From Caenispirillum bisanense (lineage in GTDB: Bacteria; Pseudomonadota; Alphaproteobacteria; Rhodospirillales; UBA2165): 42,500 nt of DNA. Positions 27,135 to 35,690 of the stretch are shown piece by piece. The stretch is from NCBI GenBank assembly GCA_945877815.1, contig CAMDWJ010000035.1:1-42500 (forward strand), given 5' to 3'. Below the pieces are notes generated by a model. That model had not been told where the DNA came from, did not search any database, and saw only the letters and a program-made list of their open reading frames with translations. Made by a program: the position numbers and the translations under genes. Each line of letters starts with the position of its first letter. Position 1 is the stretch's first letter.

Positions 27135-28412
27135 TTATTTAATGTTAAGTGCGGACTTCAGATCGGCAACCAGATCCGTGCGCTCCCAAGAGAAGCCGCC
27201 GTCCTTCTCGGGCTTGCGGCCGAAGTGGCCGTAAGCCGCGGTGCGACGATAGATCGGCTTGTTCAGCTGGAGCGCGCGACGGATCGAGGTCGGGCGGAGC
27301 GGGAAGATCTCGGGGATAACGGCCGTGAGCTTCGCATCCGATACCTTGCCTGTGCCATGCGTGTCGACGCGGATCGACATCGGATCGGCAACGCCGATCG
27401 CGTAGGCGACCTGGATCGTGCAGTAGTCGGCGAGGCCGGCCGCGACGATGTTCTTCGCGATGTAGCGCGTCGCGTAAGCAGCCGAACGGTCAACCTTGGT
27501 CGGATCCTTGCCCGAGAACGCGCCGCCGCCATGCGGGGCATAGCCGCCGTAAGTGTCGACGATGATCTTGCGACCGGTGAGGCCGCAGTCGCCATCGGGT
27601 CCGCCGACGACGAAGTTCCCTGTGGGATTGACGAGGAAGTTGGACGCCTTCGGCATCCAGCCCTTCGGCAGGGCCGAGGTCACCGCGTCTTCAATCAAAT
27701 CGCGAATCATGCTCGGGTTGTACTTCTTGCCGTTGCGGGTTTCCGCATTGTGCTGGGTCGAGACGACGACCTTCGTGCAGCCGACGGGCTTGCCGTCTTC
27801 GTAACGGATCGTCACCTGACTCTTCGCGTCGGGCTGCAGATCGAAGATCTGGCCGTTGCGGCGCTTGTCGGAAAGAACCTTGAGGATCTTGTGGGCAAAG
27901 AAAATCGGAGCGGGCATATACGAGCCTTTTTCGTAAACTTCGCTCTCGGTGCAGGCGAAACCGAACATCATGCCCTGGTCGCCGGCGCCTTCTTCGTCCG
28001 CGCCTTTTTTCTTCTTCGCATCGACGCCCATCGCGATGTCCGGCGACTGGCCGTGCAACAGAACTTCGACGTCGGCGCCATGGTACGAGAAACCGTCCTG
28101 GTCGTAGCCGATGTCCTTCACCACTCCGCGCGCGATTTCGGTGATCAAGTCGCGGTTGATGATGGCCTGTTTGCCATACTTCTTGAACAGCGGTGCCTGA
28201 CCGCGGCCTTCGCCGGCGACGACGATCTTATTGGTGGTGGTCAGCGTCTCGCAGCCGAGGCGCGTGTTGACCAGGGAGTCGTCCGAGATGCCCAGCTTGG
28301 CGTCGTTCGCGAGGAACGCGTCGAGGATGGCGTCCGAGATTTGGTCGCTGACCTTATCCGGATGACCTTCGGAAACTGATTCACTTGTGAATAGGCTAAT
28401 ACCCTTCGGCAC
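27135..28412 (-). CDS. metK: S-adenosylmethionine synthetase
   Basis: It makes S-adenosylmethionine from methionine and ATP. The 425-residue protein, slightly longer than the E. coli enzyme (384), has the family signatures [34 protein letters not shown] and [20 protein letters not shown]. The extra length includes a KKKKGADEE insert just before GAGDQG. It starts with GTG (28412) after a strong GGAGG site six bases away. A weak promoter (TTGACG 28500-28505, 17 bases, CACAAA) lies upstream. I saw no recognisable SAM riboswitch in the 144-base leader region. Confidence 0.97.
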   Translation of the reverse strand: MPKGISLFTSESVSEGHPDKVSDQISDAILDAFLANDAKLGISDDSLVNTRLGCETLTTTNKIVVAGEGRGQAPLFKKYGKQAIINRDLITEIARGVVKDIGYDQDGFSYHGADVEVLLHGQSPDIAMGVDAKKKKGADEEGAGDQGMMFGFACTESEVYEKGSYMPAPIFFAHKILKVLSDKRRNGQIFDLQPDAKSQVTIRYEDGKPVGCTKVVVSTQHNAETRNGKKYNPSMIRDLIEDAVTSALPKGWMPKASNFLVNPTGNFVVGGPDGDCGLTGRKIIVDTYGGYAPHGGGAFSGKDPTKVDRSAAYATRYIAKNIVAAGLADYCTIQVAYAIGVADPMSIRVDTHGTGKVSDAKLTAVIPEIFPLRPTSIRRALQLNKPIYRRTAAYGHFGRKPEKDGGFSWERTDLVADLKSALNIK

Positions 28413-28521
28413 CTCAAACCTCCAAATTTGTTCTGGTGGGCGCGTTACGCGATGGACGCGGCGTGTGACCGGCGCGTTTGTGGCAATGATTGCGCTTTAC
28501 GTCAAGCGGCAAAAAGTTGGG

Positions 28522-28542
28522 AAAAATCCCCCTAGTCGGGGG
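28522..28542 (-). terminator. Rho-independent terminator after the XRE regulator gene
   Basis: CCCCC-GACTA-GGGGG on the minus strand is followed by ATTTTT. It lies 15 bases past the stop of the regulator and upstream of metK, so metK should rely on its own promoter. Confidence 0.75.
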
Positions 28543-28556
28543 CAGCCGAGCAGCGC

Positions 28557-29048
28557 CTATTCGGAGTCTTCGACTCGCGCCACGGCCTTCACCAGTTCGA
28601 ACATGCGCTTGCGCACGCGGGCCGATCCAATGCGGTAATATGCCCGCACCAATTCCAGGGTTTCGCGGCGATTCAGGGGATTGGGTTCGACCGCCGAAGG
28701 TTCGTCCAGGCCGGCAACGGAAACCGGAACGGCATCGCGTTGTTTCACCTCGTCCGGCATATCGTCGAAAAAGAACGACACCGGGACATCGAGAACGTGG
28801 GCGAGATCGTACATCCGCGACGCGCCGATACGATTGGCGCCGCGTTCATATTTCTGGATTTGCTGGAAGGTGAGGCCGACGGCCTCGCCGAGACGCTCTT
28901 GGCTCAGGCCGAGAAGGGTGCGGCGCAATCGCACACGGCTTCCGACATGCACGTCGACCGGGTCGGAAACACCGGGAACGCGCCGGCGGGTGATTTTGCG
29001 GATTGCATGAGGGCCGCCTCGGTCAGTTTTATCTCGGGGTTCAGCCAT
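28557..29048 (-). CDS. XRE-family regulator, PraR/PhrR-like
   Basis: A 163-residue DNA-binding protein with an XRE helix-turn-helix at about 35-92 (RVRLRRTLLGLSQERLGEAVGLTFQQIQKYERGANRIGASRMYDLAHVL). The QIQKYERGANRIGASR segment and the place between lnt and metK match the PraR/PhrR group, which in rhizobia controls biofilm, quorum-sensing and symbiosis genes. The N-terminal 30 residues are basic and variable; the C-terminal part (LNRRETLELVRAYYRIGSARVRKRMFELVKAVA) is helical and conserved. Its targets here are unknown. A 12-bp palindrome ATCCGATCGGAT (29083-29094) lies 35 bases upstream of the start and could be an operator. Confidence 0.88.
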   Translation of the reverse strand: MAEPRDKTDRGGPHAIRKITRRRVPGVSDPVDVHVGSRVRLRRTLLGLSQERLGEAVGLTFQQIQKYERGANRIGASRMYDLAHVLDVPVSFFFDDMPDEVKQRDAVPVSVAGLDEPSAVEPNPLNRRETLELVRAYYRIGSARVRKRMFELVKAVARVEDSE

Positions 29049-29163
29049 TGCCTAACCTGATAATTGTACATGGTCCGCGACAATCCGATCGGATCGACCG
29101 CTATCTCGACGATATTGCTTCTGGTATTGCGCCGGGTTGCTTTTTCAAGCGAGCTATTGAATT

Positions 29164-30750
29164 TCAATACTCGCGAAAAGTCGCGTGAATCCGGGACTTA
29201 GGAAAGACCGGAAAAACCACAACATATATGAGCATAACAACGGACAACGACCAGTTGCCGAGCCGAGAATAAATCGTTCGCTCTGTTAAATAAGTGGGTA
29301 GATCGGCGTCCAAAACGGCCTGCTTGCCGAGTTCCGTTTCGACCATGACGCGCCCATAAGCATCATAAACGCCGCTAACACCATTATTAGCTGTGCGCAC
29401 CAGGGGTAGTCCTTCTTCCACGGCCCGCATGCGCGCCGAGGCAAGATGCTGATACGGCCCGCTGGATATTCCGAACCAGGCGTCGTTGGTGACATTGAGC
29501 AGCCATTGCGGTCGCGGCCCATCCCTCATATCGGCGGCGACGACATGGCCTGGGAAGATCACTTCGTAACAAATCAGCGGACTGGCCGGCGGCGCGCCCG
29601 GGATCTCCATGGTGACCGGCCCAGGTCCTGGCGAAAAATCGACACGGTCCGCGGCGAGTGCCCGCAGGCCGAAAAAATTCGGGATCGGCATATATTCACC
29701 GAACGGAACCAGATGGAACTTATCGTAACTCGCGCGGATAAGGGCATCGCGATCGACGACGTGGATGCTGTTCCATAATTGCACCTCGCCCGTACCGCGC
29801 CGTAGACGCGGACTCCCCGTGATCAACGCGCCGCCGGCCGGCGCCACGCTGGCAACCACATGCAAATCGTCAGGCATCTGTTCGAGAAAGGTCGGTGTCG
29901 CGGTTTCCGGCCAAATGATATGCGTCGGTGCGGCGCCCCTCGGTGCCTGGGCGCTGAGGCGCAACAGAACTCGCATGATCTCGGCGCGCTCTTCGGGCAC
30001 CCATTTAAGGTTTTGCGCGATGTCGGGCTGAACCAAGCGAAGGCGCACGCCCGGCACATTTTTTTCCGATGTATCGTTGAGGCGGATCGTGCCGCCGATC
30101 CACAGGACGGCAAGGACGGCTGCACCCGCGCCGACTAATCCCCAACGCGCACCCGGGCGGGCGTTTTCGTCGGCCAACGCGGCCGGAGCGGTTGCGGCGA
30201 TACAAGTCGCCAGCGTCAGTCCATAGGCGCCGAACAAGGCCGTCCCTTGCAGCATCGCGTCCGAAAAGACCCAGACCGAGCCCAGCAGGTTCCACGGAAA
30301 ACCGGTCAGCAAAATCCCGCGCAAATATTCTAATCCAACCCAGGCCAGCGGCAACAAGGCCGCGCGGCGCAGTCCGGCCGGCGCCAGCCAATGGGTGGCG
30401 GCCGCTGCGAGCCCGATATAGATCGCTGCTACCGACGACAGGCCGGGCACCGCAAACGGGATCAGCCAGGCATAAGTCGCCGCATCCACGAGGAAGGAAT
30501 AGGACATCCAGTAGAGTCCGGCGATAAAGAAGCCGAGACCGAAGAACCAACCTGTCCAAAAGGCATCGATCCTTGTGCGCGCGCCGTCGATCAGCCAAAC
30601 GAGCCCAACGAAGGCCGGTATGAGAACCGGAATGGCGTGCACGGGCGGCAAGGCCAGGACCGCGAGCAAACCCAGAAGGAACGAAACCGCGTAGCGACGC
30701 CGTCGGGTGAGCGCGATGAGACAAGCCCGCCATGATGTGAAAATTCGCAT
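29164..30750 (-). CDS. lnt: Apolipoprotein N-acyltransferase Lnt
   Basis: An inner-membrane enzyme that adds the third acyl chain to lipoproteins. The 528-residue protein has about six N-terminal membrane segments up to residue 220, then a periplasmic nitrilase-like domain with the catalytic triad Glu282 (WPETATP), Lys344 (YDKFHLVPFGEY) and Cys394 (ICYEVIFP), and a last membrane helix near 500-520 (LSVVMLIYVVVFPVF). Standard length. It lies between corC and the PraR-like gene, the common alphaproteobacterial order. Confidence 0.97.
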   Translation of the reverse strand: MRIFTSWRACLIALTRRRRYAVSFLLGLLAVLALPPVHAIPVLIPAFVGLVWLIDGARTRIDAFWTGWFFGLGFFIAGLYWMSYSFLVDAATYAWLIPFAVPGLSSVAAIYIGLAAAATHWLAPAGLRRAALLPLAWVGLEYLRGILLTGFPWNLLGSVWVFSDAMLQGTALFGAYGLTLATCIAATAPAALADENARPGARWGLVGAGAAVLAVLWIGGTIRLNDTSEKNVPGVRLRLVQPDIAQNLKWVPEERAEIMRVLLRLSAQAPRGAAPTHIIWPETATPTFLEQMPDDLHVVASVAPAGGALITGSPRLRRGTGEVQLWNSIHVVDRDALIRASYDKFHLVPFGEYMPIPNFFGLRALAADRVDFSPGPGPVTMEIPGAPPASPLICYEVIFPGHVVAADMRDGPRPQWLLNVTNDAWFGISSGPYQHLASARMRAVEEGLPLVRTANNGVSGVYDAYGRVMVETELGKQAVLDADLPTYLTERTIYSRLGNWSLSVVMLIYVVVFPVFPKSRIHATFREY

Positions 30751-30755
30751 GTCTT

Positions 30756-30808
30756 ACCCTACTCCCCAGCCCCCTCCCAACGCGGGGGAGGGACAGGGTG
30801 GGGGGGGA
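30756..30808. repeat. G/C-tract palindromic intergenic repeat between corC and lnt
   Basis: CCCTCCC (30772-30778) and GGGAGGG (30786-30792) form a stem with a 7-base loop; an outer ACCCT / AGGGT pair (30756-30760, 30795-30799) frames it, and eight G residues follow. Such C-tract/G-tract palindromes are common between genes in GC-rich alphaproteobacteria. Its function is unknown; it could affect lnt translation, as it ends just before the lnt start on the minus strand. Confidence 0.6.
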
Positions 30809-30833
30809 AGCGGATTGTTCACCACGTAAGTTT

Positions 30834-31736
30834 TCAAAGCGACGGAAGCTGGGTTTCGTCGATTTCAACACCGCGCACGCGCAAGCGCCGCACCCGGCGC
30901 GGGTCGGCTTCGAGAACTTCGATCTCCATGCCGGAGGGATGCTTTACAAGCTCGCCGCGGATCGGAACCCGCCCCAAAAGATCGAAGACGAGACCTCCCA
31001 ACGTGTCGATCTCCTCGCGCTCCTCGGCGGTTAGGATCGGGCCGACCACATTTTCGAAAACCTCGAGCGAAACGCGCGCGTCGGCATCGAGTGCTCCGTC
31101 GGCGCGCCGCACCAGCTGGGGTTCCGTGTCGTCGTCGTATTCGTCGTCGATATCGCCGACGATTTCCTCGACGAGATCCTCGATGGTGACGAGTCCGTCA
31201 ACGCCGCCGAATTCATCGACGACGAGCGCCATATGAACGCGCTTGAATCGCATTTCCAAAAGCAATTCGAGAACATGCATCGAGGGCGCCACGAACAGGA
31301 CATCGCGCACCATCTCGCCGAGACGAAGCGTGCCCTTGTTTTGCGCGACCACAATATCCTTGATGTGAACCATGCCGATCGCATTGTCGAGATTGCCTTG
31401 ATAGACAGGCAGGCGCGAATGTTCTTCCTGGCTGAACAGCGCGATCAATTCGTCAAGCGAGGCGGAAACGTCGATGGCGACGATATCGGCGCGCGGCACC
31501 ATGGCGTCCGCCACGGTGCGCTCGCGCAGCGACAAGACATTGGCCAGCAGCAGGCGCTCCTGCGTTTCCATTGGCGTTCCGGTTTCGGCCTTTTCGTCGA
31601 AAAGTTCCTCGAGAACTTCGCGGACGGTGCTTTCGCTATCGCGCGCGCCGGTCAGCCGCAGGAGGGCTATGCGAATCGTCTGCGCAAAACTGCGCGGGAC
31701 GTCACGGCCATCGGTACTAGGAGGTTCTTCGCTCAT
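30834..31736 (-). CDS. CorC/HlyC-type CBS-domain protein
   Basis: A 300-residue soluble protein with paired CBS domains (about 65-190: VADAMVPRADIVAID, then FGGVDGLVTIEDLVEEIVGDIDDEYD) and a C-terminal CorC_HlyC domain (about 210-295, LGGLVFDLLGRVPIRGE). Relatives are named CorC, magnesium/cobalt efflux protein, but lack the membrane domain and their transport role is uncertain; in the ybeY-corC-lnt block it may aid envelope or Mg2+ homeostasis. Its start overlaps the ybeY end by 20 bases. Confidence 0.93.
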   Translation of the reverse strand: MSEEPPSTDGRDVPRSFAQTIRIALLRLTGARDSESTVREVLEELFDEKAETGTPMETQERLLLANVLSLRERTVADAMVPRADIVAIDVSASLDELIALFSQEEHSRLPVYQGNLDNAIGMVHIKDIVVAQNKGTLRLGEMVRDVLFVAPSMHVLELLLEMRFKRVHMALVVDEFGGVDGLVTIEDLVEEIVGDIDDEYDDDTEPQLVRRADGALDADARVSLEVFENVVGPILTAEEREEIDTLGGLVFDLLGRVPIRGELVKHPSGMEIEVLEADPRRVRRLRVRGVEIDETQLPSL

Positions 31737-32271
31737 GATCCTGATAGGGGTTGGGGATGCCGAGTTGGGCGAGCAGCTCGGTTTCGAGCTGCTCCATTTC
31801 CTCGGCTTCCGAGTCGATTTCGTGATCGTAGCCCAGTAGATGGAGAACGCCGTGCACGATCAGATGGGCGAGATGATCGGCAAGGCTCGCGGCCGCGTGG
31901 TCTTGATCGACCTCGCGCGTCGCGGTTTCGAAGGCGACGATGACGTCGCCAAGCAGGATTGGTGCTTTGGCCACGTCGGTCTCGGTGTCGCCCGGAAATG
32001 ATAGAACATTCGTTGGCTTGTCCTGGCCGCGCCATGTGCGATTTAGGGCGCGTATTTCAGCGTCGTTCGACAGCACGATGCTGACCTCGATGCGCTCGGC
32101 CCGATCGACGCCGTCCAGCGCCAGCCGCGCCGCGCCGTGGGCGATGTCCTCGACATCGGGAAGCGCCTGTTCCCAGGCGACTTCGGCAATCGACACAACG
32201 ATCTTCGGCCCCGCCTTCTTCGGTCCGCGCGTGCGCGCGGGCTTCGATTTGCGAGCAGATCGGTCAGCCAT
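31717..32271 (-). CDS. ybeY: Endoribonuclease/rRNA maturation factor YbeY
   Basis: A single-strand RNase acting in 16S rRNA 3'-end maturation and ribosome quality control. The 184-residue protein has the zinc motif HGVLHLLGYDH (His140, His144, His150) and the family segment LNRTWRGQDKPTNVLSFPGD. An extra 22-residue basic N-terminus (RSARKSKPARTRGPKKAGPK) precedes the core. ATG 32271 was chosen because it overlaps the phoH stop by eight bases and no family sequence lies before it. Confidence 0.95.
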   Translation of the reverse strand: MADRSARKSKPARTRGPKKAGPKIVVSIAEVAWEQALPDVEDIAHGAARLALDGVDRAERIEVSIVLSNDAEIRALNRTWRGQDKPTNVLSFPGDTETDVAKAPILLGDVIVAFETATREVDQDHAAASLADHLAHLIVHGVLHLLGYDHEIDSEAEEMEQLETELLAQLGIPNPYQDHERRTS

Positions 32272-33229
32272 TGCCGTTGCCGTCCTTGCGCGCATAGGCG
32301 CGCACGATGCGCGCGACCAGCGGATGGCGCACCACGTCGGCGTCGGTGAAGGGTACGAAGGCGACGCTTTCGACGCCGTCCAGCACGTCGATCGCATCTT
32401 GAAGTCCCGAACGCACACCGCGCGGCAAATCGATCTGGCTGAGATCGCCGGTCACCACCATGCGCGCGCGATTGCCAAGGCGGGTGAGGAACATCTTCAT
32501 TTGAACGGGCGTCGTGTTCTGGGCTTCGTCGAGGATGACAAAGGCGTCCGATAGCGTGCGGCCGCGCATGAAGGCGAGCGGGGCGATTTCGATCTCGCCC
32601 GATTCGAGTTTTTTCTCGACCTGTTGGGCGGGCAGCATGTCATTGAGCGCGTCGTAGAGCGGGCGCAAATAGGGGTCCACCTTCTCGCGCATATCGCCGG
32701 GCAGGAAGCCGAGTTGCTCGCCGGCCTCGACGGCGGGGCGCGACAAGATGATGCGATCGATGCGTCCAGCGAGTAGATGTTCGACGGCCTTGGCGACAGC
32801 CAGATAGGTCTTGCCGGTCCCGGCGGGGCCGAGCCCGAAGGTAAGATCGTTGCTGTCGATCGCCTGGAGATAAACGGCCTGTTGCGGCGTGCGCGGCATG
32901 ATGCTGCGCTTGCGCGTCGCGATGGCCATGTTCGGCGTAGCGTTCTTGACGGCACCGCTCATGCGCAAGGCGCCGTCGATATCGGCGGAATCGATGTCGT
33001 GTCCGTCCTTGAGGCGGCGGTAGATGGCATTGAGCGCCCCGCGGGCTTTCTCGGCCTGCTCACGCGGTCCGCTGATCGTCATCTCGTTGCCGCGCGTTGC
33101 GATACTGACGTCGAGCCGCTGCTCGATTTGCGCGAGATGGCTGTTGTGACTGCCGAACAATTGCGGCAGCAGGGTATTGTCGTCGAACTCGAGATGCAGC
33201 GCACTGCTATCGCCGACATTTGCTCTCAA
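32264..33229 (-). CDS. PhoH-like ATPase
   Basis: A 321-residue protein of the PhoH/YbeZ family, ATPases associated with YbeY. An N-terminal KH-like region (about 10-80, GSHNSHLAQIEQRLDVSIATRGNEMTISG is split by the fold) precedes the ATPase core with Walker A GPAGTGKT (134-141) and Walker B FVILDEAQN. The start is TTG 33229, overlapping the miaB stop (TTGA); a GAGAAGGG site lies eight bases upstream, and no in-frame ATG is available near it. Together with ybeY it forms the usual miaB-phoH-ybeY RNA-processing cluster. Confidence 0.94.
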   Translation of the reverse strand: MRANVGDSSALHLEFDDNTLLPQLFGSHNSHLAQIEQRLDVSIATRGNEMTISGPREQAEKARGALNAIYRRLKDGHDIDSADIDGALRMSGAVKNATPNMAIATRKRSIMPRTPQQAVYLQAIDSNDLTFGLGPAGTGKTYLAVAKAVEHLLAGRIDRIILSRPAVEAGEQLGFLPGDMREKVDPYLRPLYDALNDMLPAQQVEKKLESGEIEIAPLAFMRGRTLSDAFVILDEAQNTTPVQMKMFLTRLGNRARMVVTGDLSQIDLPRGVRSGLQDAIDVLDGVESVAFVPFTDADVVRHPLVARIVRAYARKDGNGNG

Positions 33230-34608
33230 GCGCGTGCCCTTCTCGGTGTTGAATATTGATCCGCGCGAGAAGGCAGATGGGCGACGATTTCACCGCCGAG
33301 ACTGACCGTATGCGCGGAGACGATACGGACATCCACGATATCGCCGAAGGCTTGCGCTGGAACTTCGGCATGGACCGGTTGCATATAGGGGCTGCGGCCG
33401 ATCAGTTGACCGGAAAATTTTCCTTGCCGATCGAATAGGACCGGGAAGGTGCGACCGATGCAGGCTTCGTTGAATTCGTGCTGATTGGCTTCGAGAACTT
33501 GCTGCAGGGCGGCGAGACGTTCGCTTTTGACCGTTTCGGAAATCTGCCCGGGCAGGATCGCGGCGGGCGTACCGGGCCGCGCACTGTATTTGAACGAATA
33601 GGTCTGGATGAATCCGATATCGCGCGCGAAGGCGAGCGTGTCATCGAATTCTCGGTCGGTCTCGCCCGGAAAGCCGACGATGAAGTCGGTCGACAGTCTG
33701 AGATCGCTGCGCGCGCGCTTCAATTTCTCGACGATGGAACGGTAAAGATCGATCGTGTGATGGCGGTTCATGCGCTGCAGCATCGTATCGGAACCTGATT
33801 GCACCGGAAGATGCAGGAACGGCATGAGTTCGGGGACGTCGGCGTGCGCGGCGATGAGATCGTCGCTCATATCGATGGGATGCGAGGTCGTATAGCGGAT
33901 ACGTTCGATCCCCGGTATCTCCGCAACGGCGCGGATCAGATCGCCGAGACCGGCGGTGCCGTAGTCCCGTGTGCCGTGATAGGCGTTCACGTTCTGACCG
34001 AGCAGGGTGATCTCGCGCGCACCGCCGGCGGCGAGCGTATGTGCCTCGGCCAGTATGGCGTCGAAGGGGCGCGAATATTCGCCGCCGCGGGTATAGGGAA
34101 CTACGCAGAAAGTGCAGAACTTGTCGCAGCCTTCCTGGATCGTCAGGAACGCGGCGGGAACGTTGGACCCATTGGCGGGCAACTGATCGAACTTCGCTTC
34201 GGGCGCAAAATCGAGATCGATTTGCGATGTACGCTCGCCGCGGGTGAGCCGGGTGACCATTTCGGGTAGGCGGTGATAACTCTGCGGCCCGACGACGATG
34301 TCGACATAGGGTGCGCGGCGTAGGATTTCCTCGCCTTCGGCCTGGGCGACGCAGCCCGTGACTGCGATCAGCGTGAGGCGTCCGGCTTGCGCGTTGGCCG
34401 CCTTGATCTGGCGATAGCGGCCAAGCTCGGAAAATAGCTTCTCGGCGGCCTTTTCGCGGATGTGGCAGGTATTGACCAGGATAAGCTCGGCACCATCGAC
34501 CGCCTCGGTCGCGGCATAGCCCATGGGCTTCAGCACATCGGCCATGCGCTGCGAGTCATAGACGTTCATCTGACAGCCGAACGTCTTGATATAAATGCCC
34601 TTAGACAC
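33226..34608 (-). CDS. miaB: tRNA-2-methylthio-N6-dimethylallyladenosine synthase MiaB
   Basis: A radical-SAM enzyme that adds a methylthio group to i6A37 of tRNAs. The 460-residue protein has the N-terminal cluster cysteines Cys12 (FGCQMN), Cys48 (VNTCHIR) and Cys86 (VTGCVAQ), the radical-SAM motif CDKFCTFC (Cys161, 165, 168) and a C-terminal TRAM domain. It is first in the miaB-phoH-ybeY-corC run, 26 bases after fur. Confidence 0.97.
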   Translation of the reverse strand: MSKGIYIKTFGCQMNVYDSQRMADVLKPMGYAATEAVDGAELILVNTCHIREKAAEKLFSELGRYRQIKAANAQAGRLTLIAVTGCVAQAEGEEILRRAPYVDIVVGPQSYHRLPEMVTRLTRGERTSQIDLDFAPEAKFDQLPANGSNVPAAFLTIQEGCDKFCTFCVVPYTRGGEYSRPFDAILAEAHTLAAGGAREITLLGQNVNAYHGTRDYGTAGLGDLIRAVAEIPGIERIRYTTSHPIDMSDDLIAAHADVPELMPFLHLPVQSGSDTMLQRMNRHHTIDLYRSIVEKLKRARSDLRLSTDFIVGFPGETDREFDDTLAFARDIGFIQTYSFKYSARPGTPAAILPGQISETVKSERLAALQQVLEANQHEFNEACIGRTFPVLFDRQGKFSGQLIGRSPYMQPVHAEVPAQAFGDIVDVRIVSAHTVSLGGEIVAHLPSRADQYSTPRRARA

Positions 34609-34634
34609 CAGCGGAATATGCCGCCGTCGAGGCG

Positions 34635-35072
34635 TTATTCATCGGCCTTGCCGTCGATGGGCACGCCGTAGAGTTCCATTCGGTGCCCAACAAGCTTGTA
34701 GCCGAGCTTCTTGGCGATCCGGATCTGGAGTTGCTCGACCTCCTCGTCGGTGAATTCGAACACCTTGCCCGTCTGCATGTCGATGAGGTGATCGTGATGC
34801 GCTTCGGTCGCTTCCTCGTATCGGGCGCGGCCATCGCCGAAATCGAGCTTGTCGAGCAAGCCGGCCTCTTCGAACAGGCGCACCGTGCGGTAAACCGTGG
34901 CGATCGAAATCTTGGGATCTGCGTGGACCGAGCGACGGTACAATTCCTCGACGTCGGGATGGTCATGGGAATCCGAAAGGACGCGCGCGATGATCCGGCG
35001 CTGGCCGGTCATTTTCATCCCGCGTTCGACGCACATTTGTTCTAACCGCGACGAAGTTTGAGTATCTGGCAC
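34635..35072 (-). CDS. fur: Ferric uptake regulator family protein (Fur/Mur)
   Basis: A metal-dependent repressor. The winged helix (MKMTGQRRIIARVLSDSHDHPDVEELYRR, then ISIATVYRTVRLFEEAGLL) and the metal-site segment (HHDHLIDMQTGKVFEF) are typical. In many Alphaproteobacteria this protein answers to manganese (Mur) and Irr handles iron; sequence does not settle which applies here. The GTG at 35072 (MPDTQTSSRLEQM, 145 residues) was chosen for normal length and a GGAG 11 bases upstream; a GTG at 35141 would give 168 residues. There is no CxxC structural zinc site of the E. coli type. Confidence 0.93.
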   Translation of the reverse strand: MPDTQTSSRLEQMCVERGMKMTGQRRIIARVLSDSHDHPDVEELYRRSVHADPKISIATVYRTVRLFEEAGLLDKLDFGDGRARYEEATEAHHDHLIDMQTGKVFEFTDEEVEQLQIRIAKKLGYKLVGHRMELYGVPIDGKADE

Positions 35073-35101
35073 CGGGTCATCCGCTCCGATTTTTATCGGA
35101 A

Positions 35102-35139
35102 GCGCGCTCAATTGCGCGCCATCATGGATGATACCATCC
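35102..35139 (-). promoter_or_regulatory. Two palindromes upstream of fur
   Basis: GCGCGC-TCAATT-GCGCGC (35102-35119) and GGATG-ATAC-CATCC (35126-35139) lie side by side 30-67 bases upstream of the preferred fur start. They could be operators or leader hairpins. If fur really starts at 35141 they would be within the coding region. Confidence 0.35.
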
Positions 35140-35162
35140 ACTCGATTACGATCAAGCTACGA

Positions 35163-35573
35163 TCAGGCGCCGCTGCGCGACTTGGTTCCTAACCCGATTT
35201 TCTTGGCGAGACTCGATCGATGCTTGGCGTAATTGGGCGCTACCATCGGATAATCGCGGGGCAGACCCCAGCGTTCGCGATAATCGTCGGGGGTCAAGTT
35301 ATAGGCGGTCTTCAAGTGCCGCTTGAGCATTTTCAGCTTCTTGCCGTCCTCGAGACAAATGATGTAGTCGGGCGTCACCGACTTCTTCACCGGAACGGCG
35401 GGTTGCGGCTTCTCGCTCGGCGCCACGGTGCCGCCGACGGCGGACAAGGTACGGTAAACATCTTGAATAAGTTGCGGCAATTCATTTACCGACAACGTAT
35501 TGTTGCTGACATGGGCCGACACAATTTCTGTCGTCAATTCCAGTAATTCGTTGTGACCTTGAGATTCTGACAT
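35163..35573 (-). CDS. MucR/Ros-family transcriptional regulator
   Basis: An H-NS-like, A+T-preferring regulator of the alphaproteobacterial Ros/MucR family. The 136-residue protein has the N-terminal oligomerisation region (NELLELTTEIVSAHVSNNTLSVNELPQLI), a linker rich in proline, and the DNA-binding domain with the family end GLPRDYPMVAPNYAKHRSSLAKKIGLG. Of the four zinc ligands of Ros (C-x2-C, H-x4-H) only Cys73 and His86 remain; Asp76 replaces the second Cys and Tyr91 the second His. ATG 35573 is preferred to GTG 35582. The upstream region is A+T-rich, consistent with autoregulation. Confidence 0.92.
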   Translation of the reverse strand: MSESQGHNELLELTTEIVSAHVSNNTLSVNELPQLIQDVYRTLSAVGGTVAPSEKPQPAVPVKKSVTPDYIICLEDGKKLKMLKRHLKTAYNLTPDDYRERWGLPRDYPMVAPNYAKHRSSLAKKIGLGTKSRSGA

Positions 35574-35690
35574 CGAATACACCCAATATATTAGAGATTC
35601 TTCGATTATGTAGTTTCGAGGATATCTGGATTCAAGCGAGACAGCAAATTGGACGGTTTTTATATTTGCCGCGCTTTGAACAATTCTGGG

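Noticed and set aside
28413-28556. SAM riboswitch before metK.
   Set aside because: The region holds the upstream terminator and a weak promoter, but none of the conserved SAM-I, SAM-II or SAM/SAH motifs I could recognise.
29083-29094. ATCCGATCGGAT palindrome as a defined operator of the PraR-like gene.
   Set aside because: Twelve bases is short for a GC-rich genome and I know no matching consensus, so it is mentioned only within the gene entry.
28904-29167. An 87-codon minus-strand frame ahead of the PraR-like gene.
   Set aside because: It overlaps the regulator's start in another frame, shows no family pattern, and the regulator's own frame is clearly the coding one.
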